A stretch of DNA of 24,592 nt, taken from positions 1-24,592 of the forward strand of contig DAOUBA010000134.1 of the NCBI GenBank assembly GCA_034432855.1. Reading direction: 5' to 3'. Origin of the DNA: DAOUBA01 sp034432855. GTDB lineage: Bacteria > Chloroflexota > Anaerolineae > B4-G1. Positions 1-6,649 of this stretch are shown here, one piece after another. The position numbers were made by a program, and so were the translations under genes. Within the stretch, counting starts at the first letter, position 1; every line of letters begins with the position of its first letter. The notes beneath the pieces are model-generated. The model did no database searches. It had not been told where the DNA came from and saw only the letters and a program-made list of their open reading frames with translations.

Positions 1-119
1 GGCTCGGCCAGCGTGACCAGTCCTGTCTTGGCAGCAACGGAGACGAGCAACAAGCACAAGTACTGGTTACTTGCCCCAACCAGCCCACCGGCCGAGATGG
101 CAGACAAGAGTAGTTGCAT
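1..119 (-). CDS. N-terminal part of a small membrane protein (DUF4126-like), cut by the window edge
   Basis: Reading the minus strand from an ATG at 119, 39 codons stay open to the window edge. The start is well supported: an AGGAGGT ribosome-binding site sits 5 bases upstream. The visible protein begins MQLLLSAISAGGLVGAS and continues into a hydrophobic helix (NQYLCLLLVSVAAKTGLVTL) followed by AEP. The pattern of a small-residue stretch, then a YLCLLLVS-type helix, then GLVTL resembles the N-terminus of DUF4126 integral membrane proteins, which have no assigned function. The family assignment rests on fewer than 40 residues and is tentative; the existence of a translated gene is more secure than its name. 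Confidence 0.6.
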   Translation of the reverse strand, partial: MQLLLSAISAGGLVGASNQYLCLLLVSVAAKTGLVTLAE

Positions 120-150
120 AGGATACCTCCTCACCCCTTGCAAACACAAC

Positions 151-171
151 AGCCCGGCGCACGGCCGGGCT
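151..171 (-). terminator. Hairpin downstream of tRNA-Arg, probable terminator
   Basis: A perfect 8-bp stem (AGCCCGGC pairing with GCCGGGCT, 5-base loop). On the minus strand it is followed by the moderately T-rich GTTGTGTTTG. It lies 50 bases past the tRNA 3' end and before the next minus-strand gene, so termination of the tRNA transcript is the simplest role. Confidence 0.55.
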
Positions 172-220
172 GCTCATCCCGCAGGCGGCCCGGCGACGGG
201 CCACCTCACTGTGCATTGTG

Positions 221-293
221 TACCCCTGCCGCGACTTGAACGCGGGCCACCGGCTCCGGAGGCCGGCGCTCTATCCAACTGAGCTACAGGGGC
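221..293 (-). tRNA. tRNA-Arg, anticodon CCG
   Basis: The minus strand folds into a complete 73-nt cloverleaf: acceptor GCCCCTG/CAGGGGT, D arm GCTC/GAGC, anticodon stem CCGGC/GCCGG with loop CTCCGGA (anticodon CCG, reading CGG), 4-nt variable loop, and T stem CCGCG/CGCGG with loop TTCAAGT. The CCA end is not encoded (next bases CAC), so it must be added post-transcriptionally. The first acceptor pair is G1-U72, a wobble rather than the usual Watson-Crick pair. A promoter lies just upstream and a hairpin terminator downstream, so it looks like an independent transcription unit. Confidence 0.96.
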
Positions 294-304
294 CTGCAAG
301 GGTT

Positions 305-333
305 GTTATACCACATAAGGCGCTAAGATGCAA
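305..333 (-). promoter_or_regulatory. Sigma70-type promoter for tRNA-Arg
   Basis: On the minus strand, TTGCAT (328-333) is followed after exactly 17 bases by TATAAC (305-310). The expected transcription start is a few bases before the tRNA 5' end at 293. Five of six -10 and four of six -35 positions match consensus. Confidence 0.65.
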
Positions 334-433
334 ATGCAAGGGCAAGGCATTCCACAGCGCGCATCTGCCCTGACCAGCGACACTTCGCAAGAACCTCGTC
401 TGCCTGGAATCACGAGCACGGGACTGTCTTGCC

Positions 434-1432
434 CTAGACAACGCCTCCCACCAACCGCGCTGCCAGGCAGATCGCCTCCACCATGCTCTCCTCGCTCGCC
501 TTCCCCTGCCAGGCGATGTCGAACGCCGTGCCGTGATCTACCGACGTGCGCACAAAGGGCAACCCCAACGTCACCGTCACACTGCGCTCGAAGCCGTGGG
601 TCTTGATCGGGATGTGCCCTTGATCATGGTACATCGCCACCACCACATCGAACTCGCCGTGGATGGCACGGAAGAAGACCGAGTCGGCAGGGATGGGGCC
701 AATGGCTTCGATCCCCTCTGCGCGCGCCGTCGCAATCGCCGGGGCAATAGCCTCGATCTCCTCGCGCCCCAGGAGGCCGCCATCGCCGCCGTGGGGATTG
801 AGCGCGGCCACGGCCAGCCGCGGACGCTCAAAGCCCATCTTACATAGCCCTTCGTCGGTCAGGCGGATTGTCTCCAGCACGGCCTCGCGCGTGATGTGCG
901 CCGCCACCTGCGCCAACGACACGTGGCGCGTAACGTGCACCACACGCAGGCCGGTCGTTGCCAACATCGTCGTCACGCGCTCCGCGCCGGCGAGCGCGGC
1001 GAGCAACTCGGTGTGGCCAATGTAGGGCACACCTGCCGCCTGTAACGCTGCCTTATTGATCGGCCCGGTGGCTATGGCATTCGCCTGACCGCTTTGCACC
1101 AATCTTACCGCCCGCTCGATGTACTCCACAGCCGCCTGCCCCGCCGCCGCCGAAACCTGCCCCGGCTTCCAGGTCGCCGGATCCACGTTGGCGAGATCGA
1201 GCACATCCGGGGCAGCGGGATCAAAGCGCGCTTCCGCTGTATCTGTGATCGCGTGAATCGCCAGCAGCCCGGCAACCAGCGCGATAGCCTCGCGCATCAC
1301 ACCAGCATCACCTACCACGAGCGGGCGACAGCACTCCCACACCTCGTCCCGCGCCAATGCTTTGGCCGCAACCTCCGGCCCCACTCCAGCGGGGTCGCCC
1401 ATCGTGATCACAACTACCCGACGCTCGCTCAC
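434..1432 (-). CDS. pdxA: PdxA-family 4-phosphate dehydrogenase (4-hydroxythreonine-4-phosphate or, PdxA2-type, D-threonate-4-phosphate)
   Basis: 332 aa, full family length, starting GTG at 1432 inside the end of the upstream GNAT gene (GTGA overlap). The N-terminus VVVITMGDPAGVGPE is the family signature. The metal/substrate motifs are GHTELL, ALNPHGGDGG, AMYHDQGH and LPFVRTSVDHGTAFDIA. Known PdxA oxidises 4-phosphohydroxy-L-threonine with NAD in pyridoxal phosphate synthesis. The details YIGHTE, TRHVSL and MYHDQGHIPIK, together with DIAWQGKASEESM, are closer to what I recall of PdxA2, which acts on D-threonate/D-erythronate 4-phosphate in catabolism. No DUF1537 kinase, the usual PdxA2 partner, is in the window. 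The family is certain; the substrate is not. Confidence 0.93.
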   Translation of the reverse strand: MSERRVVVITMGDPAGVGPEVAAKALARDEVWECCRPLVVGDAGVMREAIALVAGLLAIHAITDTAEARFDPAAPDVLDLANVDPATWKPGQVSAAAGQAAVEYIERAVRLVQSGQANAIATGPINKAALQAAGVPYIGHTELLAALAGAERVTTMLATTGLRVVHVTRHVSLAQVAAHITREAVLETIRLTDEGLCKMGFERPRLAVAALNPHGGDGGLLGREEIEAIAPAIATARAEGIEAIGPIPADSVFFRAIHGEFDVVVAMYHDQGHIPIKTHGFERSVTVTLGLPFVRTSVDHGTAFDIAWQGKASEESMVEAICLAARLVGGVV

Positions 1433-2022
1433 AGCCGCAACTCCAACTGAATCTCGTCGCGCACCGGGATGCCGGCAAACCCCACCTCAACCCCACCGTG
1501 GTGCTCCAGCAACTTTCCCGCCAGGATACTGGTGATGACGAACCCCAGCCGCTGGTAGAACGCCAGAGCCAGCGGGTTATCGTTGGCCGTGGCGACGATC
1601 ACGCGGCTGGCGCCTTCAGCGCGCGCCGTCTCGATCACCTGAGCGACCAACTGGTGCGCCACACCCCGCCCCTGCCACTTTGGCAGAACGGCGAGGTTTA
1701 CCAAATTGAAGGCCCCGCCGTTGCGGACGTAACTGGCAACGCCCACGATTTCATCGCCATCACAGGCAACGTAGGCCGGCAGCACATCCAATGGATAGCG
1801 GCGGCCAAAGCATTCGACCTCGGCCTCGCCCCAGAAGTAACCTGCCAGTTCAGCAAGATAAGGGCAGTCGGCAGAAGTTGCAGAGCGGATCGTGAGGGGT
1901 GGTGGCGGCGGTTCGGTACGCGGGCCGACTACTTCCAGCCGGGCGTGTTGCACACACAGATAAGCACCGGTCTCGCGATCGCGGTATGCAGCATTTCCAT
2001 CACAGTAACTGCAAATGGACAT
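1429..2022 (-). CDS. GNAT N-acetyltransferase with an N-terminal zinc-ribbon-like segment
   Basis: 197 aa. Residues 1-30 hold C4-x2-C7 and C23-x2-H26, a plausible small zinc knuckle. After a Pro-rich linker, residues 42-175 form a GNAT fold: LTIRSATSADCPYLAEL at the start, VNLAVLPKWQGRGVAHQLV as the acetyl-CoA pyrophosphate-binding motif A, then ANDNPLALAFYQRLGF as motif B. It probably transfers an acetyl group from acetyl-CoA to an unknown amine. The gene overlaps the pdxA start by 4 bases, so the two are translationally coupled. An AGAGG ribosome-binding site precedes the ATG at 2022, and a -10-like TATAAT lies about 30 bases upstream. The substrate cannot be inferred. Confidence 0.88.
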   Translation of the reverse strand: MSICSYCDGNAAYRDRETGAYLCVQHARLEVVGPRTEPPPPPLTIRSATSADCPYLAELAGYFWGEAEVECFGRRYPLDVLPAYVACDGDEIVGVASYVRNGGAFNLVNLAVLPKWQGRGVAHQLVAQVIETARAEGASRVIVATANDNPLALAFYQRLGFVITSILAGKLLEHHGGVEVGFAGIPVRDEIQLELRL

Positions 2023-2051
2023 CTTTGGCCTCTTTGCAAGACTATGTTACA

Positions 2052-2079
2052 ATTATAATCGTTCCCGACGCGACGACAA
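2052..2079 (-). promoter_or_regulatory. Promoter for the GNAT-pdxA pair within the divergent intergenic region
   Basis: On the minus strand TTGTCG (2074-2079), a 16-base spacer and TATAAT (2052-2057). The ATTATAAT block is its own reverse complement, so it also offers TATAAT on the plus strand (2054-2059) for the divergent lipM gene, though with only a poor -35 (TCTTTG, 17 bases upstream). The two genes may share this element. Confidence 0.5.
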
Positions 2080-2094
2080 CCTCGGTCACAGAGT

Positions 2095-2904
2095 ATGGCT
2101 GACTATCTCCACACAACCTGGCGCCTGCTCCGTTGCGGTCCGGCAAACGGGGCGACCAACATGGCGATAGACGAAGCGATCGCACGCGCAGTTGCAGCAG
2201 GATTGGCGCCGCCCACGCTGCGGCTCTACGCCTGGGCACCGCCGTGCCTGTCGCTGGGCCGTGCCCAGCCGCTGGCCGACGTAGACCTCGAGGCCCGGCG
2301 TGCCGCCGGCTTCGATCTCGTGCGGCGACCCACCGGCGGCAAGGCCATCCTTCACGCAGACGAACTGACGTACAGCGTGATTGTGCCGGAAAGCGAACCG
2401 CGAGTGGCTGGCGGCATCATCGAGAGTTATCGCCGGTTGAGTAAGGGGCTGGTCTGCGCGCTCGAAGAATTGGGGGTGCCCCACGTCGCAATCAGCCAGC
2501 GAGCAGAACGCCGTTCACCCGATAGCCCCGTCTGCTTCGAAGAGCCGTCCGATTACGAGATTACCGCCGGGGGGCGCAAACTGGTGGGCAGTGCCCAGAT
2601 GCGCGCACGTGGCGCAGTGCTCCAGCATGGCGCGATCCCCCTGGACGGCGACATCGCCCGTATCTGCCTGGTACTGGCCGATCATCCTGGGCCTGCCTAT
2701 GTCCATTCCCGCGCCACAACCGTCGCAGAAGAATTAGGGCGTCTGGTCACGTGGGACGAAGCCGCCGACGCACTGGTGCGCGGTTTTGCCAGGGCTATGA
2801 ACCTGCGGCTGGAACCTGGATCACTGACCGACAAAGAGCGCGATTGGGTCGAGGAACTGCGTACCCAGAAATACGCCACCGACGCCTGGACCCGCCGCGT
2901 CTGA
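2095..2904 (+). CDS. lipM: LipM-type octanoyltransferase / lipoate-protein ligase A family
   Basis: 269 aa. The fold signatures are WRLLRCGPANGATNMAIDEA, then PTLRLYAWAPPCLSLGRAQ, then RRPTGGKAILHADELTYS around residues 77-94 (the lipoyl/octanoyl pocket). The stretch VCFEEPSDYEITAGGRKLVGSAQ contains C147 and K162, matching the catalytic Cys and the conserved Lys of Bacillus LipM, which moves octanoate from acyl carrier protein to GcvH or E2 domains. A true ATP-dependent LplA would not need the Cys and normally has a longer C-terminal domain, so octanoyltransferase is preferred. Start ATG at 2095 has no strong ribosome-binding site. The gene is divergent from GNAT-pdxA. A repeat tract begins right after its stop codon. 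Confidence 0.85.
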   Translation: MADYLHTTWRLLRCGPANGATNMAIDEAIARAVAAGLAPPTLRLYAWAPPCLSLGRAQPLADVDLEARRAAGFDLVRRPTGGKAILHADELTYSVIVPESEPRVAGGIIESYRRLSKGLVCALEELGVPHVAISQRAERRSPDSPVCFEEPSDYEITAGGRKLVGSAQMRARGAVLQHGAIPLDGDIARICLVLADHPGPAYVHSRATTVAEELGRLVTWDEAADALVRGFARAMNLRLEPGSLTDKERDWVEELRTQKYATDAWTRRV

Positions 2905-2908
2905 TTCT

Positions 2909-2970
2909 ACCTTACGCTTACGTCTTACGTTTTACGTTTCACGTCTTACGTCTCACGTTTTACGTCTTAC
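2909..2970. repeat. TTACG-type low-complexity tract between lipM and the DUF503 gene
   Basis: About 60 bases built from words TTACG, TTCACG and TCTCACG repeated about ten times with small changes. It starts a few bases after the lipM stop and reaches to within 5 bases of the DUF503 start codon, occupying the place of its ribosome-binding site. Shorter copies of the same words occur at 10190-10226 and 12675-12718. Confidence 0.85.
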
Positions 2971-2974
2971 ATCT

Positions 2975-3259
2975 GTGGTCATCGGCGCCTGTACCATCCA
3001 CCTATACCTTCCCGGCAACGGCTCGCTGAAGGGCAAGCGCAGCATCCTCAAGCCGCTGCTGGCGCACCTGCGCCGCGAGTTCGAGATAGCCGCCGCCGAA
3101 GTGGGAGAAAACGACGCCTGGCAGTCAGCGCAGATCGCCCTGGCCGCCGTCGCCAACGAGTCCGGCCACGTCCACGCCCTGCTCGAACGGGCCGTACACT
3201 GGATCGAGGCCCACCACCCCGAAGTGCAGGTGGTGGATTGGGCGATTGAGATTTTGTGA
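2975..3259 (+). CDS. DUF503 family protein
   Basis: 94 aa, the usual length of this small cytosolic family. The protein reads MVIGACTIHLYLPGNGSLKGKR, then ILKPLLAHLRREFEIAAAEVGENDAWQSA and ends HHPEVQVVDWAIEIL; the SLKxKR and AEVxxxDxWQ patterns are the DUF503 signature. The family has no settled biochemical role. The GTG at 2975 is chosen because homologues begin at this residue and no other start fits. No Shine-Dalgarno is visible because a repeat tract abuts the start; translation may be leaderless or depend on lipM readthrough. Confidence 0.88.
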   Translation: MVIGACTIHLYLPGNGSLKGKRSILKPLLAHLRREFEIAAAEVGENDAWQSAQIALAAVANESGHVHALLERAVHWIEAHHPEVQVVDWAIEIL

Positions 3260-3344
3260 AGTGTACTGCGTGAGAGCGTGTCCTCATTGATTCGTGCAGG
3301 CAACGTGTAAATTCACAGGCAGTCAATTTACTTGTCTCACGCGC

Positions 3345-3498
3345 GGTTACTACTCAGCCTGGTGGCCCAACCTTGACATACCAGCGCCCAATACTGTCAT
3401 TGCGAGCCGCCGGAGGCGGCGAAGCAATCTCATTCCATCTCTTGGAGATTGCTTCGGGCGCTCCGCGCCCTCGCAATGACAGAGACTGAGTAGTTACC
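3345..3498. mobile_element. MITE-like element with nested inverted repeats
   Basis: Outer arms GGTTACTACTCAG (3345-3357) and CTGAGTAGTTACC (3486-3498) are inverted copies with one mismatch. Inside them TGTCATTGCGAG (3395-3406) and CTCGCAATGACA (3470-3481) are perfect inverted copies, and further in GCGAAGCAATCT pairs with AGATTGCTTCG. The inner CATTGCGAG...GAAGCAATCT palindrome is of a type I recognise from the intergenic DNA of many bacteria. There is no coding capacity. A non-autonomous mobile or REP-like element is the best interpretation. Confidence 0.7.
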
Positions 3499-3577
3499 AC
3501 GCGCGAAAGATCGCTGCAAAGTTCCCCTCTGCTCCCCATGACAACAGGCTTCCGATAACATTTCGTTCGGGCAACGC

Positions 3578-3625
3578 GTGGGGCAGGCTTTCCAGCCTGC
3601 CGACAGCCTGGAAAGGCTGTCCCAC
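3578..3625. repeat. Nested double palindrome
   Basis: The 48 bases form one large inverted repeat (22-base arms, 19 matching), and each arm is itself a perfect hairpin: GGCAGGCT-TTCC-AGCCTGCC (3582-3601) and ACAGCCT-GGAA-AGGCTGT (3603-3620). It therefore has two alternative folds. The rest of the gene-free stretch 3260-3827 (that is 3260-3344, 3499-3577 and 3626-3827) shows no gene or clear promoter serving a neighbour. Confidence 0.75.
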
Positions 3626-3827
3626 ATCGGCTTTGCGCTCATCGAAAAGCCCCCGACGAGGCACCGAACGCGAAAAGCCCGCTTTAGTAGAGGTGGATTC
3701 TGACACCATAAGTCCAACGCGAAACGAGATCCCCCTATACCCCCCACGGCAAAAAACTTCCCAACGCGACCAGAGTCATCCCAACCCAGTATAATACTCT
3801 CAATTGCCTTGCTGTTGGGCGCATGCT

Positions 3828-5273
3828 TCATTCTCTCACGCAAAAGACAATTCCTGTCGCAGGCCGGTGGCGCTTCCCTTCGCAGTCCACAACCTCCACG
3901 CACATCAGGCGCGGCTCGTCCAGGAAATTGTGAAGCGCCCGCTCCAGCCGCGCAAAATCGCGGCGCAGTTCCCAGGTCCGTCCCGGCTCGAGCGCGTCGT
4001 GCAGAACGACAAAGAGCCGGTTCCCGGTGTGAAAACGCCCCTCGCGTGACTGTCGCTCGTATAGCCAGCGTGCCAACTCCTGTGGATGCGCGCGGGCATA
4101 ATCCAGATCGTGACCAAAGCCACGCGGAAAGTCGGTCAGTTTCAGATCAAACCCCTCGCCATCCAGGTAAAAATCTACCGTATGATGGAATGGGTCGCTC
4201 TCCGCACGAACACGGGGATGGGCCAGTACGATTTCAAGCGCGGCCTGATGAGTGTGGAAATTATACCAGCGGCGGATGACGTATTGACCGAATTCGCGCA
4301 ACGGCCATCCCATTTCAGTGGCAACGCGCTTCGTCTCGCGGCGCAGCACGTCGAGTTCCCTGACGGAGTAGATGAAGCGGCTGGCGCGATCCCACTCATC
4401 CCCCTGCACCCGCCCCCAGCGCGGCATCGCCTTGACCTTGAGCAGTTCGCGGCGCACGTCGGGTAGCGCGACCGGCTTCTGGAAGACGATGACGTACTCG
4501 TGCTTGAAGATGTAATAGCCACCGGCCAGCGCCCGGTAGCGCCACAGGTTGCTATCCTGCCCCTTGCCGATCTCGTTGCCGGTGATGTTCTTGACCACAA
4601 TGGCCTTGGGCCTGAACCCGACCCGCTGCATGCGCTCCAGGCAGTAGAACCCCAACGGCACCAGTTCTCCTTTGCTGTATTTGTCGCCGATGACCAATAC
4701 GGCAAAACGCCCCGGCTCCAAGAGGTCGAAACCATTCCGGGCAACGGTCCCAAAGCCATCGAGAAAGGCTTCCAACGTCGGCGCGTTCGAGAGGTCGGCG
4801 GGATCGCGGGAAAAGCGGATGATATCGTGATACGGCGGGTGCAGCACGAGCAATTGCGCGTACTCCGCGCCCATCGCCGCCAGTGCCTTGCGCACGCACG
4901 CCACCGTCTCCGGTCGGGTCGAATCGCCTTGCAGCAGAACGAACGGCCAATTTGCCCTGTTCTCCACTTTCCCACGCACATATTCCACCAGATCGGGCTT
5001 GAGTTCGACGCCGATGAACCGCCGGTTGAGCCGCGCCGCCTCGATGGCCGAGGTGCCCGAGCCCAGAAAGAGATCGAGCACAATGTCGTTCTCACGGGTG
5101 TAGCGCAAGTAGGTCTGGGTGGCAATCTGGGGAATAAAGTTGCCGTGGTAATCGAGCCGGTGGCCGCCGGAGCGGTCACGACCCTCGATGATCCACAGGC
5201 TGTCGGTCAGCACGTGGTCATACTCGCGCCAGCGCGCGAGGTCAATATCAGAATACGGAAGAGTCTTGCTCAT
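3828..5273 (-). CDS. DNA N4/N6 methyltransferase with a PD-(D/E)xK-like C-terminal domain
   Basis: 481 aa. Residues about 40-265 are an N6/N4 methyltransferase. GNFIPQIATQTYLRYT (about 44-59) is motif X, DLFLGSGTS (67-75) is motif I binding S-adenosylmethionine, and HPPYH (145-149) is the catalytic motif IV with His in place of the usual Asp/Asn/Ser. Motif order X-I-IV is of the gamma type. Residues about 280-481 are extra and not part of a plain methylase. They contain HHTVDFYLDGEG followed by FDLKLT, where D367 and D376-x-K378 have the spacing of a PD-(D/E)xK nuclease core, then a conserved-looking WLYERQSREGRFHTGNRLF. This suggests a single-chain restriction-modification enzyme, though the tail could instead be a target-recognition domain. 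It is the last gene of the glucan operon, and its start overlaps the GH57 stop by 4 bases. Confidence 0.85.
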   Translation of the reverse strand: MSKTLPYSDIDLARWREYDHVLTDSLWIIEGRDRSGGHRLDYHGNFIPQIATQTYLRYTRENDIVLDLFLGSGTSAIEAARLNRRFIGVELKPDLVEYVRGKVENRANWPFVLLQGDSTRPETVACVRKALAAMGAEYAQLLVLHPPYHDIIRFSRDPADLSNAPTLEAFLDGFGTVARNGFDLLEPGRFAVLVIGDKYSKGELVPLGFYCLERMQRVGFRPKAIVVKNITGNEIGKGQDSNLWRYRALAGGYYIFKHEYVIVFQKPVALPDVRRELLKVKAMPRWGRVQGDEWDRASRFIYSVRELDVLRRETKRVATEMGWPLREFGQYVIRRWYNFHTHQAALEIVLAHPRVRAESDPFHHTVDFYLDGEGFDLKLTDFPRGFGHDLDYARAHPQELARWLYERQSREGRFHTGNRLFVVLHDALEPGRTWELRRDFARLERALHNFLDEPRLMCVEVVDCEGKRHRPATGIVFCVRE

Positions 5274-6649
5274 ACACCGGCCTTCTCCAGCATCTCATCG
5301 AGGATGTCGGCTCCATTGCGCCCGGTTCGCCCACTGACGGCCATCCTCAGGTCGCGCCGGAAGCCCCGGCAAAGGTCATCGCGTGTGGCATAGTGGGTGA
5401 GCGCCATCGCGCGGATAGCGTTGGCAATGGCATAGCGGGGTTCGAGCCGGTCGAGGTCCTCAAAGTAGAAGGTGCAACTGGCGTACATGCGCTGGCGATA
5501 GAACTGGGCCTCCAAGAGCCACAGCAATCTTTGAGCGTCCCTGGTACTGAGGTGAGATAGTTCGTGCTCGGCCAACAGTGTCTGTCCGCTCACGCGGCCC
5601 AACGCCACAGCGATATAGTCGTCGCGCAGCGCCCAGGGCAGTACCCCGAACTGCTTCGCTTCGCCAACGTACACAGCGTCCAGGTCGCTCGCCAGATTGT
5701 CCAGCGCCCGCCGCAGGGCACACTTCCAGCGACTGTCGCCGGGAGTACAGCCGCAACCGATGACCCAACGGTGAAGCCCGTGCGCGCAACTCCAGGAGGT
5801 GTTCTCGATCAGTTCCAACTCCGCTTCCGGGGGATTATCGCGCAGGTAGCGTTCCAGCGTGGTGAGCACGTAGCCATGAGCCTGCTCGCCACCCAGGATT
5901 CGCCGGAGCACCTCTACACCCTGCCGGTGATGATGTCCAAAGGTCTCTCCATCGGTGGCGATGAGCACCAGTCTATCCCGCTGCCTGCGCCGGCCCATCT
6001 GCTCTTCCAGCCAGGCGTCGGTGCCGGCAGGATCGGGCATGCCGAACGAAAGCGCATTCGAAAGCCCCCGGTCGCGCACGAACACGACGAACTCTCGTTT
6101 CCTGGACAACCGCACGAGGTAGGGCCCAGACCCTGCTTCCAGGTCGCCGCGCACCTGCTCGTCGCTGAGGATCGTGAAGCGCAGGCCCTCGGCAGCCAGA
6201 ATCTCCAGCGTCTCGGCATCCACTGCCATCTCCGGCAGCCAGACGCCCTGCGGACGGTGGCCGAAGCGATGGGTGAAACTGGCGATACCCCAGCGCACCT
6301 GGCAAATCTTGTCGCGGAGGCGGGCCAGCGGCAGGATCGTGTGATGCACCGGTTGGGCCAGCCCGTTGCTCACGCCGTGCGTCTGCCGGTAGGCGTTTTC
6401 GGAGGCAACGATACGCATGTAAGTATCGTGGGCCTGCTCATCCAGCCAGTGGGCCAGCGTGCCGCCCAGGTTGAAACTGATACGCTCAAAGTTACCTGCC
6501 TCGGCGTTAGGCGTATAGCATTCGGCAGTAATGCGCTCATTCCAATTGGCATAAGGCGCTGCATCGGGCTCGCGTGGGATCTTGCCTGTGAACGGATCCA
6601 TTCGCGGGGGTTGGTAAAAGTGGCCGTGGATGCAGAGGTGGGTAGTCAT
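5270..6649 (-). CDS. Glycoside hydrolase family 57 enzyme (GH57/DUF3536 type)
   Basis: 459 aa. It opens with THLCIHGHFYQPPR, the GH57 first motif with H8 and H10, has the nucleophile region GVWLPEMAVDAETLEIL (E140), and the acid/base region IATDGETFGHHH (D233). GH57 enzymes are retaining alpha-glucan hydrolases or branching enzymes. This subgroup, usually annotated with DUF3536, is not well characterised and is often longer (about 800 aa), so this may be a short form. It sits directly between the GH13 gene (4-base overlap upstream, at 6646-6649) and the methyltransferase (4-base overlap downstream), in the same operon as glycogen synthase, which points to alpha-glucan trimming or branching. 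No signal peptide, so cytosolic. Confidence 0.88.
   Translation of the reverse strand: MTTHLCIHGHFYQPPRMDPFTGKIPREPDAAPYANWNERITAECYTPNAEAGNFERISFNLGGTLAHWLDEQAHDTYMRIVASENAYRQTHGVSNGLAQPVHHTILPLARLRDKICQVRWGIASFTHRFGHRPQGVWLPEMAVDAETLEILAAEGLRFTILSDEQVRGDLEAGSGPYLVRLSRKREFVVFVRDRGLSNALSFGMPDPAGTDAWLEEQMGRRRQRDRLVLIATDGETFGHHHRQGVEVLRRILGGEQAHGYVLTTLERYLRDNPPEAELELIENTSWSCAHGLHRWVIGCGCTPGDSRWKCALRRALDNLASDLDAVYVGEAKQFGVLPWALRDDYIAVALGRVSGQTLLAEHELSHLSTRDAQRLLWLLEAQFYRQRMYASCTFYFEDLDRLEPRYAIANAIRAMALTHYATRDDLCRGFRRDLRMAVSGRTGRNGADILDEMLEKAGV

Noticed and set aside
3785..3802. Promoter around AGTATAATACT
   Set aside because: TATAAT is present but there is no -35 at the right distance and no gene reads away from it on either strand.
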